In this document: positions 8,999 to 16,549 of the stretch, piece by piece
Layout: each line of letters starts with the position of its first letter
Position numbering within the stretch: the stretch's first letter is position 1
Notes under the pieces: generated by a model
What the model saw: only the letters and a program-made list of their open reading frames with translations
Told to the model about the DNA's origin: nothing
The model's database searches: none
Translations under genes and position numbers: made by a program
Origin: Myxococcales bacterium
GTDB taxonomy: Bacteria > Myxococcota_A > UBA796 > GCA-2862545
Reading direction: 5' to 3'
Length of the DNA: 64,000 nt
NCBI GenBank assembly: GCA_019634415.1
Contig: JAHQVJ010000174.1
Span: forward strand, 1-64,000

Positions 8999-9611
8999 GG
9001 GCGGCCTCGTAGGCGCGGAGCCACGTCGGGTGCTGCACGACCTCGGGAGACAGTGGTCGCACGGGTAGGTCACTGGGCAGCATGATGGTGCAGTCCGCCA
9101 TCCAGCTCCAGGCCGACAGCGAGGCCATCAGCGGCGCATCTTCCTCCGTGGGCTGAACCAGCTCGGCGCGCAGCTCGAACTGGCGCGTCAGGAGCCGTAG
9201 CCCCTCGGGGAACTCCACCAGCTGAACCCGTAGGTGCTCCATCACCTCGTCGTCACGCAGCGCTTGCAGATCGAGCAGCTCCTCTGGCGTGACGGGGAAC
9301 AGTCGGCCTTCGTGATGATGGCGCAGCACGTTGCTCGCCAGCAGGTGACCACGGGAGCAGTAGGTGCAGCCTTCCCAGAACGCGGCGAAGGCCACGAGCA
9401 GCTGGGCGTCTGCGACTCCGAACCGCTCCTCGAGGGTCGCAAGTGCGGCGCCCACCTTGGCTCCGACCCGCCCTGCGTCGCGCCAGCCGTGGGTGCGAAC
9501 CAGCTCCTCCGCGAGCTCGTAGACGAGCACATCGTCTCCGCCCGCCAGCCGATGCAGCGCCTTCGCCCGGAGCCGAACCCACAGCGAGGCGGAGGTCCTC
9601 GGATCAGCCAC
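8973..9611 (-). CDS. AhpD/carboxymuconolactone-decarboxylase-like protein with CxxCxxxH motif
   Basis: A 212-residue soluble helical protein without a clear family name. The segment EGCTYCSRGH carries CxxCxxxH, the redox motif of AhpD-like and carboxymuconolactone decarboxylase-like proteins, in the expected helical context (a hydrophobic AFAAFW run before it). I infer thiol redox chemistry; the rest of the sequence is unrecognised. It starts with GTG at 9611 and overlaps the STAS-like gene by 8 bases, so it is the third gene of a translationally coupled operon after a histidine kinase. Confidence 0.65.
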   Translation of the reverse strand: MADPRTSASLWVRLRAKALHRLAGGDDVLVYELAEELVRTHGWRDAGRVGAKVGAALATLEERFGVADAQLLVAFAAFWEGCTYCSRGHLLASNVLRHHHEGRLFPVTPEELLDLQALRDDEVMEHLRVQLVEFPEGLRLLTRQFELRAELVQPTEEDAPLMASLSAWSWMADCTIMLPSDLPVRPLSPEVVQHPTWLRAYEAALRTATPDR

Positions 9612-10038
9612 GAGCGGCTCCGGCCACAGCCAGGCACTGATCCAGGCCGTCCTCGGCCTGGGTGAGACGGTCCTCGGTGCGTTGCAACCAGCGCTCGGCG
9701 GACGCCTCGTTGAGCAAGACGCGTCCCATGGGATCGGGGCTCACGTGCAGCACCCACAGCGCCACTCCGCGGATCGCGGCGCGGCTGGCGAGGTAGGCTC
9801 GGCGGCGTGTCAGGCCCACGACGCGCTGGTGAAGCGCCACCAGCGCACCTCTCGCCTCCACCGGGCACGACGTCACCTGCCGCAGATCGATCCACGCATC
9901 CAGGGTCGCAGCGTCGGTCGCCTCCGGGAGCTCCCGAAGGGCGAAGCGCACCGTGGCGACGTCGAGATCTCCGATGAGCTGGACGTCCAGCAGCGGTCTG
10001 TGGGGTCGACGGCGAACCAACGCGAAGGGAGCGCTCAT
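9604..10038 (-). CDS. STAS-like small protein in a histidine-kinase operon
   Basis: A 144-residue soluble protein. The pattern of beta strand, helix and strand ([19 protein letters not shown], then [11 protein letters not shown]) resembles STAS / anti-sigma-antagonist domains, where a strand ending in D-L-x-x-V precedes the regulatory loop. The expected Ser/Thr is displaced (TSCP), so the assignment is tentative. It overlaps the kinase stop by 4 bases (ATGA) and the AhpD-like gene by 8, so the three proteins are probably made in step. No kinase for a phosphorylated STAS serine is evident here. Confidence 0.6.
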   Translation of the reverse strand: MSAPFALVRRRPHRPLLDVQLIGDLDVATVRFALRELPEATDAATLDAWIDLRQVTSCPVEARGALVALHQRVVGLTRRRAYLASRAAIRGVALWVLHVSPDPMGRVLLNEASAERWLQRTEDRLTQAEDGLDQCLAVAGAARG

Positions 10039-10922
10039 GACTGTGCATCCAGCGGAGGAGGGGGGAGGGGAAGGAGGATCTCGAACCGGCAGCCTTCTCC
10101 CACCGTGGAGGTCAGCTGGATGTCTCCGCCGAGGAGCTGACAGAAGCGTCGCGTGATGGCCAGACCCAGCCCGATCCCTGGTCTTTCGCTGTGGTGGTTC
10201 TCCTGGTGGAAGGGCTCGAATATCGTCTGTAGACGCTCGGGTGGGATGCCTGGCCCGGTGTCGCTGACGGCCATGACCACGCTCCAGTCGGTCGTGGCCA
10301 GCGACACCTCGATGTCTCCACCGTCGGTGAACTTCGAGGCGTTGTCGATGAGGTTGTAGAGCACCTGCCGCAGCTTGACGGGGTCACTGCGCAGCGTGGG
10401 CCGCTCGTGGAGCACCACGCGGATCTCGTTGCCGTCCTTCCTCACCCGCCCTGCCAAGGCGTTCACGACGTCCTGAACGAGCTTCGCGAGGTCCACCTCG
10501 ACCAGCTCGAGCTGCACGGTTCCCGACTCCACCCGGGACAGGTCGAGCACGCCGTCCACCAGCGACAGCAGGTGTCGGCCCGCCGTCAGGATCCGTCCCA
10601 CGTCGCCCAACAAGACGGGGTCGGCACGATCTTCCTCGGCGATGAGCTCGGCGTAGCCGATGATCGCGTTCAGGGGCGTGCGGAGCTCGTGGCTCATGTT
10701 GGCCAGGAACATCGACTTGGCGGAGTTGGCCAGCTCGGCCGACTCCTGGGCGGCGGCGGCCGCGAGGCGGATCCGCTCGATGGCCACGTCCAGGGACTGC
10801 AGCGTGTCTCGCACCTCCGAGACGGTCTTGCCCAGCTCGCCCTCGAGCGCCACGGGTACGGGACGACGGTCGATGATGGCGCGCAGGGCGCGAATCGACT
10901 TTAGCTCCACGCTCGACGGCAT
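10035..10922 (-). CDS. Soluble sensor histidine kinase (HisKA-HATPase_c)
   Basis: A 295-residue kinase with no transmembrane segment and only about 60 residues before the core. The H-box [15 protein letters not shown] lies near residues 78-92, followed by the N-box NLIDNASKF, the G1 box DTGPGI and the G2 region GIGLGLAI. All catalytic motifs are intact. Because it has no recognisable sensor domain, input probably comes from a partner, and the coupled STAS-like and AhpD-like genes are candidates. ATG at 10922 has GGAG 6 bases upstream. No response regulator gene is adjacent. Confidence 0.9.
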   Translation of the reverse strand: MPSSVELKSIRALRAIIDRRPVPVALEGELGKTVSEVRDTLQSLDVAIERIRLAAAAAQESAELANSAKSMFLANMSHELRTPLNAIIGYAELIAEEDRADPVLLGDVGRILTAGRHLLSLVDGVLDLSRVESGTVQLELVEVDLAKLVQDVVNALAGRVRKDGNEIRVVLHERPTLRSDPVKLRQVLYNLIDNASKFTDGGDIEVSLATTDWSVVMAVSDTGPGIPPERLQTIFEPFHQENHHSERPGIGLGLAITRRFCQLLGGDIQLTSTVGEGCRFEILLPLPPPPLDAQS

Positions 10923-10982
10923 CCAGGCTCCACCCGCGTCGCATCGGATCGATCCGCGACTCAGTGCAACGGGCGTGGACGG

Positions 10983-11681
10983 TCAACCCTCCGCATCCTG
11001 CCAAGCGGAGATGCGCGTGATCCATCGCACGTACAGCCAGGCTGCTCCGAGCGAGATGGGCGCGGCCACGACGCTGGCCAGGGTGGAGAGCTCGGCTAGC
11101 TCCATGGCGTCGCCACGCATGGACATCCGAAACGCCATGCCGTTGAGCACGTTGCCCAACACGTGGAGCACCCACCACAGGGTGAAGGCGGAGGGCGCAG
11201 TGGCGCCATCGGGGTTCGACCGCTCGTAGATCTGGCCCAGCGCGACGTAGGGCATCCACAGGTTGACCAGCGGGACGAACCAGTAGGCGACGTGCCAGCG
11301 AGGGTGGTGATCCGTGTGTCGATTCAGCACCATGAGGTTGCGTGCGGCCCGCCAGTGCCAGGTCATCCAGCAGGGGATGGCGGCCAGCGTCAGGGCGAAC
11401 ACCGCCATCGCCAGCAGCCCGTAGGCAAAGAACACGCCCTGTACGAGACCGTCCTGGGGAAGGACGTCGCCGGTGATCAACACCTCGGGGGCATTGGTCA
11501 TCAACCACAGGGCACCAAGCGCCACGGGCACCGACAGCAGCTGGCTGCCCCCGACGGTGACGGCGACGAGCCGAGCAGCGGTGCGCAGGGGCTGGGTGCT
11601 GGCGCTCTGGGCCTTCGCACCCTGGCTGCCGCCCACGGACCATGGATCGCTGGTCAGAACGTCTCCCGTCACCCGGGCCAC
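10983..11681 (-). CDS. DUF4328 domain membrane protein
   Basis: A 232-residue integral membrane protein with about five hydrophobic segments and the DUF4328 features WHVAYWFVPLVNLWMPY and W-x-A-x-x-N-L. The N-terminal 30 residues are polar. The function of the family is unknown. Start codon GTG at 11681; a second in-frame GTG at 11672 is possible. It lies 60 bases upstream of the histidine kinase operon and 83 bases downstream of the exbD-like gene, so it could be transcribed with either. Confidence 0.82.
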   Translation of the reverse strand: MARVTGDVLTSDPWSVGGSQGAKAQSASTQPLRTAARLVAVTVGGSQLLSVPVALGALWLMTNAPEVLITGDVLPQDGLVQGVFFAYGLLAMAVFALTLAAIPCWMTWHWRAARNLMVLNRHTDHHPRWHVAYWFVPLVNLWMPYVALGQIYERSNPDGATAPSAFTLWWVLHVLGNVLNGMAFRMSMRGDAMELAELSTLASVVAAPISLGAAWLYVRWITRISAWQDAEG

Positions 11682-11764
11682 ATTCTATCGACCGAAGTCC
11701 CGCGCGACTCCGTCGCGCTACAGATCCCTTGGGCCCTCGCCTTCGGCTGCGAGCCTTCCGGAGA

Positions 11765-12244
11765 TCAGGTGGCGCCGCCCGCCACCACCACCGCCGGGAA
11801 CAGGGGCTCGTCGGAGAGCCTGCCAGCGGTGGCGTCCATCGTGTGGATCAGCACGTCGTACGACACGTCGCTGGCCGGCACCAGGATCACGGTGTCCTCC
11901 TGGGGGTGCTCTTCCTTGAGCTCGGCGAGGATCCGCACGAGGCCTGTGGTGTCCCACGAGTCAGGGCCCGCATGCGCAGGGTCGCGGGGCAGCGTCCAGT
12001 CGGGATCGGGCTGTGCGTGTAGGCCGGTCCCCACCACGTAGCCTTGGTGGTCGATGGTGACGGACAGCTCCAGGGACGGTGGAGGATCCACGTCCACCTG
12101 ATCGACGATCCCCGGAACGGTGGTCTCGATGGCACCAAGGCTCACGAAGGTCGCAGAGAACAGCAGGAACGGGATCAGGATGGTCACGAGGTTCATGATG
12201 GGGACGAGATCGAGCTCGTCCTTGGCGGTGTTGCGAGAGGGCAT
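11765..12244 (-). CDS. exbD: ExbD/TolR-type biopolymer transport protein
   Basis: A 159-residue protein with a short cytoplasmic N-terminus (DELDLVPIMNLV), one transmembrane helix around residues 15-37 and a periplasmic domain. The Asp in LDLVPIMN is in the position of the proton-conducting Asp of ExbD/TolR. These proteins work with ExbB/TolQ to use proton motive force. No exbB or tolQ lies next to it, so it is an orphan that needs a partner encoded elsewhere. ATG at 12244 is preceded by GGAG; the open frame continues upstream without a good start. Confidence 0.85.
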   Translation of the reverse strand: MPSRNTAKDELDLVPIMNLVTILIPFLLFSATFVSLGAIETTVPGIVDQVDVDPPPSLELSVTIDHQGYVVGTGLHAQPDPDWTLPRDPAHAGPDSWDTTGLVRILAELKEEHPQEDTVILVPASDVSYDVLIHTMDATAGRLSDEPLFPAVVVAGGAT

Positions 12245-12459
12245 GGGGGCTCCAGGTGTTCCCGGATCGACCTCTCCTCGTCCGCCGAGGTTCGCCCCGT
12301 TCTGCAAGGAGAGCGTCAAGCTGGGCGACGACGCATCGCACAAGCGGGAGGCGCACGCTGCGCGGCTGGCGAGTGCGCTCACGATGGAGGCGTGCCGCTG
12401 GTCGCATTGACAGGCGGTGAAGTTCGTTCCACGCTGTGCCTGCGGGGCAGGAGAGTGCC

Positions 12460-12918
12460 ATGGGTGACCACGGAGCACGGCTGATGGGATTGGCGCTGCT
12501 GGTGTTGGCGAGCTGCATCGCCGCATTGCCGAACGCGACTCCGGAGAGAGAGCGGCAGGTCGCGACGGGAGTGCCGAATGCACAAACTCCAACCACGGAG
12601 TTGAAGCCGGAACCGGAGGATGAGCTGGAGGTTCCCGGCGTCGACGAGGTCGACTGTCGGTTCGAGCCCGAGGAGTGCCCCGGTGACTACGGCGCGTTCT
12701 GTGCGGACGGCACCGAGTGCATCGACGGGCTGCTCTGTTGCGACGACGAGCGGAACTGCGGGGGCGGCATGTGCACCACCGAGTGCCGCGACGACCAGGA
12801 CTGCCCCGTCGACATGGGCTGTCAGCACGGCGTCTGCTTCTATGCGTGCGAAGAGGACGTGGACTGCGCCCTCGGTCAGACCTGCGAGCACGGCCAGACG
12901 GTCTGCGAGTGGCCCTGA
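12460..12918 (+). CDS. Cys-rich lipoprotein
   Basis: A 152-residue predicted lipoprotein with a signal peptide ending in the lipobox LASC. A polar Pro/Glu-rich linker follows, then a Cys-rich domain (residues about 65-150) with repeated C-x(4-6)-C spacing such as DGLLCCDDERNCGGG and DCPVDMGCQHGVC. This looks like the small disulphide-stabilised surface modules common in Myxococcota. ATG at 12460 has GGAGAG 4 bases upstream. No function can be assigned. It is divergent from the exbD-like gene across 215 bases in which I see no clear promoter. Confidence 0.75.
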   Translation: MGDHGARLMGLALLVLASCIAALPNATPERERQVATGVPNAQTPTTELKPEPEDELEVPGVDEVDCRFEPEECPGDYGAFCADGTECIDGLLCCDDERNCGGGMCTTECRDDQDCPVDMGCQHGVCFYACEEDVDCALGQTCEHGQTVCEWP

Positions 12919-12931
12919 GGGCCGACGCTTC

Positions 12932-13765
12932 CTACGCCCAGATCTCCTCCACGTCCACGGTGTGGTCGTCGTGGATCTCCAGCCGCACGTGGTGATGGCG
13001 CTGGCCGTGGGCGCTGCTCGTCACCACCCGAGGCACCCGTGCTGCATTGACGTAGTGGACGCCGTCGCGGCTGTGGTGCCACTGACGATCGGAGCTGCGG
13101 TGGTGGACGTGACCTGCCACCACAGCGACCACCCGACGCTGCTGCTGCATCGCGTGGTCGATCACCGCCGCGAGATCGGGGTCCCCGATGTCTCGGCCGC
13201 CCACGCTGAAGGGCGCCTGCTTGCCGCTGCCGAGCCCCGCGGGGCCGTTGTGGGCCAGCAGCAGGAGGCGACCGGGATTGCTGTCTACCAGGGTCGTCAG
13301 CGTGCGCACCGACGACTCCATCGAGTCCACGTCCCAGGTGTGCTGCAGCGCCTGCCGGAAGCACAGACGCCGGCCGTCCATGGCGAGCGGTCGGCCGGCG
13401 ATCACCGTGAGGTCGTGTGCCGGGAACGGGTGGGCCGAGTAGCCCACGAGGGGGATCGGGTGCAGGGCGCGTCTCAGCTCCGTGAGGCGTCGCGCGGCGC
13501 GTCTGCCCGCGCCAGGTCGATGCGTGCCGATCCCCAGTGCCTCGGCGAGCACGCCCCAGGGGGTGGTGCCGTCGTGGTTGCCCGGCAGGCACAGCGCGGG
13601 CGTGCGCAGCTGCGCCATGCGTCGTGCCGTGACCAGGGTGGTGCGGTGCATCCAGTCGGCGATATCGCCGACGAACAGTATGAGGTCGTAGCCGCACCCC
13701 TCCAGGGCTTCGACATCCGCCTCGTCGAACTGGGCGTGTACGTCGCCCACCACCGCAATTCGCAC
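12932..13765 (-). CDS. Calcineurin-like metallophosphoesterase
   Basis: About 277 residues with the full metallophosphoesterase signature: GDVHAQ at the N-terminus, FVGDIADW, PGNHDG, and the C-terminal AGHVHHRS. These residues bind the two metal ions that hydrolyse phosphate esters; the substrate is unknown. GTG at 13765 has GGAG 5 bases upstream; GTG at 13771 is an alternative. The start faces the deiodinase-like gene, with only 9 bases between the two start codons, so their promoters or leaders must overlap each other's coding region. Confidence 0.86.
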   Translation of the reverse strand: MRIAVVGDVHAQFDEADVEALEGCGYDLILFVGDIADWMHRTTLVTARRMAQLRTPALCLPGNHDGTTPWGVLAEALGIGTHRPGAGRRAARRLTELRRALHPIPLVGYSAHPFPAHDLTVIAGRPLAMDGRRLCFRQALQHTWDVDSMESSVRTLTTLVDSNPGRLLLLAHNGPAGLGSGKQAPFSVGGRDIGDPDLAAVIDHAMQQQRRVVAVVAGHVHHRSSDRQWHHSRDGVHYVNAARVPRVVTSSAHGQRHHHVRLEIHDDHTVDVEEIWA

Positions 13766-13774
13766 GGACACTCC

Positions 13775-14527
13775 ATGAGCGACTACAACTATCGCCACTT
13801 TCCCCAAGATCTCGAGCGAGACACCTTCGCGGCGTTCCGCGACGTGGTGAAGGCTGGTGGGCGCGCCCCCGATGGCTCCCTCACCGAGCTCGCCACGACA
13901 GAGCGCGTGCAGCTGTCGGACCTATGGAAGCAGGGGCCCCTGGTGGTGGAGTTCGGCTCCTTCTCTTGACCCTACTGTGGGCTGGCGGCGCCAGCCCTCG
14001 AGCCGCTCTCGAAGCAGTGGTCGGAGCATGGGATCCAGTCCGTGTTCGTCTACACCCGCGAGGCCCACCCCGGCGAGACCCAGCACGCCCACGGCACCTT
14101 CGACGACAAGCTCGCCGCGGCCCGGCGCATCGTCGATCGGTGGGGGATCAGCCGGCGAATGTTGGTGGACGACCTGGAGGGTCCGGTGCATCGCGCCTAC
14201 GGCCTGCTCCCCAACATGAGCTTCGTGATCAGCAAGGGTGGCTTCGTGATCTACAAGGCCAACTGGACCGATCCGGACCACCTCGATCTGGTGGTCCGCC
14301 GCACCGTGGAGGAGCTGCAGCCCACGCCGGAGGGGCGCCGCCGGGTGCCGTTCACGGTCGAGTGGGTGCCGCGGCGGCTACGCGACGACGACGGGTTCAT
14401 GGAGGGGCTGCTGGAGTCGGGGCCGCAGGCCGTCGAGGAGTACATCTCGGCCGTCACCGCGGTGAACGGAGCCGGCGCGGCCAGGCGTCTCCAGTCCTGG
14501 TGGGACGCCAAGCGGAGCGCCACGTGA
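13775..14527 (+). CDS. Iodothyronine-deiodinase-like thioredoxin-fold selenoprotein (in-frame UGA = Sec65)
   Basis: A single reading frame of 250 residues interrupted only by TGA at 13967-13969. Read as selenocysteine, the sequence runs EFGSFS-U-PYCGLAAP, a UxxC redox motif exactly where deiodinases have their GSCTUPPF motif. Downstream matches to that family are the VFVYTREAHP strand (deiodinase YIEEAH), RRMLVDDLEGPVHRAYG and GGFVIYKANW. The frame is identical on both sides of the TGA, so no indel is needed. A SECIS-like hairpin follows (separate entry). The ATG is at 13775, and the stop overlaps the next gene's GTG. The family is thioredoxin-like; in a bacterium the substrate is unlikely to be thyroid hormone, and a peroxidase or dehalogenase role is inference. 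The alternative is a nonsense-mutated gene, which the conserved downstream half and coupling argue against. Confidence 0.82.
13979..13997 (+). promoter_or_regulatory. Bacterial SECIS-like hairpin for the deiodinase-like gene
   Basis: A perfect 8-bp stem (GGGCTGGC pairing with GCCAGCCC) closes a 3-base loop, GGC. The stem starts 9 bases after the TGA and the loop lies 17 bases after it. Known bacterial SECIS elements sit inside the coding region just after the UGA, with a small loop containing a G in its first two positions, about 16-37 bases away. This hairpin meets those criteria. The loop is smaller than in fdhF-type elements. Confidence 0.65.
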
Positions 14528-15507
14528 TCGGAGCGTGGCTCTGGATCACCTTCGCGTTGGCCGCCGACGTGCGCGGGATGACGGTGTCGTGCCCCACCTG
14601 GGGCTGGGAGTGGGGCAGCGACGCGATGGTGCAGACCCTGTCGGTGCTCGACGAGGAGGGGGTGAACTGGGTCTCCATCCATCCCTACGCGAGGATCCGC
14701 GCAGACGGCACCGTGCAGTTCGAGCCCCTCGATCCGAGATCACCTCCCGACTGGCTGGCCCGCCCCATCCGCGAAGCCCACCAGCGTGGCATGAAGGTGA
14801 TGATCAAGCCCCATCTGGCCTACTGGGGCAGCCCCTTCGCCTGGCGTGGCGACATCGCCTTCGACGACTCCGAGGCGCGCGAGCGCTTCTTTCGGACCTA
14901 CACGGCCTGGATCGTCGACATGGCCCGCGCCTCCAAGGGGGCGGACGCCTTCGCCGTCGGCACGGAGCTGGGAGGGGTGTCGGCCCACGAGGATTCCTGG
15001 CGCGCGATCGTCGCTGCGGTTCGGGCCGTCTACACGGGACCCCTGACCTACGCCTCCAACTGGGACGAGGCTGGAAGGGTGGCCTTCTGGGACGCCCTCG
15101 ACGTGATCGGGGTGCAGGCCTACTACCCGCTGCTGAAGGGGGCGCCCACCGGCACGGTGCCCACGGACTCCGAGCTCGACGAGGCCTGGGATCGGGTGCT
15201 CGCCGACCTGCGCGGGCTGCACGAGCGGACGGGCAAGCACATCGTGTTCACCGAGCTCGGATACGACGCTCACACCACGGCGGCCCACGAGCCGTGGAAG
15301 GGGGGTGGATGGTCGCTGACGTCCGCGGGAGAGCAGGTCCAGGAGGCGTGTCTGCGCGCATCGCTGCGAGCGGTGGATCGTGAGCCGGCCGTCATCGGGG
15401 CCTTCCTGTGGAAGTGGTTCCCGGGCGAGCTGCAGCGCGGGGACTTCCGCATGTCGTCTCCGCGCATGCGCACCGTGATTCGCGACGCCTGGAGTCGATC
15501 GCCATGA
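14524..15507 (+). CDS. Exported glycoside hydrolase, GH113-like (TIM barrel)
   Basis: A 327-residue protein with a signal-peptide-like start (MIGAWLWITFALAA) and a TIM-barrel sequence resembling the GH113 family. The segments GVNWVSIHPYAR and GMKVMIKPHL fit early strands, VGTELGG carries the probable acid/base Glu and IVFTELGYD the probable nucleophile Glu of clan GH-A enzymes. GH113 members act on beta-mannan-like substrates, but the substrate here is not certain. GTG at 14524 overlaps the deiodinase-like stop (GTGA), and its own stop overlaps the NUDIX start (ATGA), so the three genes are translationally coupled. Confidence 0.8.
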   Translation: MIGAWLWITFALAADVRGMTVSCPTWGWEWGSDAMVQTLSVLDEEGVNWVSIHPYARIRADGTVQFEPLDPRSPPDWLARPIREAHQRGMKVMIKPHLAYWGSPFAWRGDIAFDDSEARERFFRTYTAWIVDMARASKGADAFAVGTELGGVSAHEDSWRAIVAAVRAVYTGPLTYASNWDEAGRVAFWDALDVIGVQAYYPLLKGAPTGTVPTDSELDEAWDRVLADLRGLHERTGKHIVFTELGYDAHTTAAHEPWKGGGWSLTSAGEQVQEACLRASLRAVDREPAVIGAFLWKWFPGELQRGDFRMSSPRMRTVIRDAWSRSP

Positions 15508-15974
15508 AGGTGAGCGCTGGGATCCTGCTGTTCCGACGTCCCGCGCGAATCGACGTGGGGGCGTCTCACGACGTGCTGCTGGTGTTTCCGGGCGGTCCGT
15601 ACTGGTCGAGGCGCGACGCGGGGGCGTGGACGCTGCCCAAGGGCCAGGTGGAGCCGGGGGAGGGGCTGCTCGAGGCAGCACGCCGCGAGTTCCAGGAGGA
15701 GACGGGCTGGGCGGTTCCCGACGGGCTGCAGGAGCTGGGCTCGGTGCGCATGAAGAGCGGCAAGGTGGTGCACGCTTGGGCGGGGGAGTCCGACGTCGAT
15801 GCGAGCAGCCTGGTGAGCAACACCTTCGATCTCGAGTGGCCGCGCCACAGTGGGCGCATCCAGACCGTTCCCGAGGTCGATCGCGCGGAGTGGTTCGCCC
15901 CTTCGATGGCGCGGATCAAGCTCAACACCTCCCTCGTTCCCCTCCTCGACAGGCTAGCGGGCCTGGTGGGATAG
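15504..15974 (+). CDS. NUDIX hydrolase
   Basis: A 156-residue protein with a complete Nudix box, G-x5-E-x7-R-E-x-x-E-E-x-G, seen as GQVEPGEGLLEAARREFQEE. The flanking TLPKGQ and the FDLEWPR / EVDRAEWF segments resemble the 'NTP pyrophosphohydrolase including oxidative damage repair' group. It probably hydrolyses a nucleoside diphosphate linked to another moiety. ATG at 15504 overlaps the GH113 stop. An upstream in-frame start at 15408 lies inside the GH113 gene and is rejected. Confidence 0.88.
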   Translation: MKVSAGILLFRRPARIDVGASHDVLLVFPGGPYWSRRDAGAWTLPKGQVEPGEGLLEAARREFQEETGWAVPDGLQELGSVRMKSGKVVHAWAGESDVDASSLVSNTFDLEWPRHSGRIQTVPEVDRAEWFAPSMARIKLNTSLVPLLDRLAGLVG

Positions 15975-16007
15975 GAAGGGGCATCGCCCCATGGGAGGCC
16001 TGCCGCG

Positions 16008-16286
16008 ATGTCCAGCTCGTCCTCGAAGACCTCGTTCGTGTTGCCCACCGAGACGGCCAAGATGGCCCGTGCCCTGGATGGGATCTCCGCGACGGACCGC
16101 CAGTTCGTGGCGGAGACCATCACGTTCCTCGGGTCCGAGGTGATCGACACCGAGGCGATCGAGGTGGCCAAGGAGGCGGGCCTGCTGTCGATGCGGATCG
16201 AGCGGATGACCGAGGCGGATCGCAACGTACTGAAGGGCTTGGTGTCGCGCATCATGGCCAAGAACAAGGACCGGGGGCGGTCGTGA
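16008..16286 (+). CDS. Small hypothetical protein
   Basis: A 92-residue acidic-basic soluble protein, predicted helical, with a Ser-rich start and a Lys/Arg-rich end. No family is recognised. Its stop overlaps the GTG start of the next small gene (GTGA), which suggests that both are real and translated together. It lies 33 bases after the NUDIX gene. Confidence 0.6.
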   Translation: MSSSSSKTSFVLPTETAKMARALDGISATDRQFVAETITFLGSEVIDTEAIEVAKEAGLLSMRIERMTEADRNVLKGLVSRIMAKNKDRGRS

Positions 16287-16534
16287 GCTTCGACGGGAGC
16301 CTGGGTGTGCTGGTGGCCGGGATGGATGCGGCCCGCCACGCCGTCGAGATCGAGCGACTCCGTGCATGTCGCTCCACCACCGACCTGGATGCCATCGTGG
16401 ACGGAGGCGGCTGGCTGTCGCCGGAGAGCCCTGGCAAGCGGCTGAAGCTGGTGCGCCACGGCTCGGGCACCTACCTCGTCGTGGAGTACGACGATGGCTG
16501 GTCCACGCGGGTCTCGCAGGCGCCATTTCGCTGA
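16283..16534 (+). CDS. Small hypothetical protein
   Basis: An 83-residue protein that starts with GTG at 16283 inside the stop of the preceding gene. The sequence contains LKLVRHGSGTYLVVEYDDGWSTR-type beta-strand character but no recognised domain. Translational coupling on the 5' side and the enoyl-CoA hydratase 15 bases downstream support its being a gene. A longer in-frame reading from 15626 overlaps the NUDIX gene and is not credible. Confidence 0.55.
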   Translation: MSFDGSLGVLVAGMDAARHAVEIERLRACRSTTDLDAIVDGGGWLSPESPGKRLKLVRHGSGTYLVVEYDDGWSTRVSQAPFR

Positions 16535-16549
16535 CAGTTGGGAGAGCAC

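Noticed and set aside
12912-12924. GGCCCTGAGGGCC palindrome at the end of the Cys-rich lipoprotein gene as a terminator
   Set aside because: The loop would be a single base and there is no T-run; it mostly encodes the last residues and the stop.
14042-14527. Deiodinase-like gene starting only after the TGA
   Set aside because: A start here loses the redox motif and the N-terminal half, which is in the same frame, has family character and begins at a good ATG; recoding of the UGA explains all of it.
13924-15507. GH113-like protein with an extension covering the deiodinase-like gene
   Set aside because: The extension is another frame of the deiodinase-like gene and has no family similarity; GTG at 14524 begins a signal peptide.
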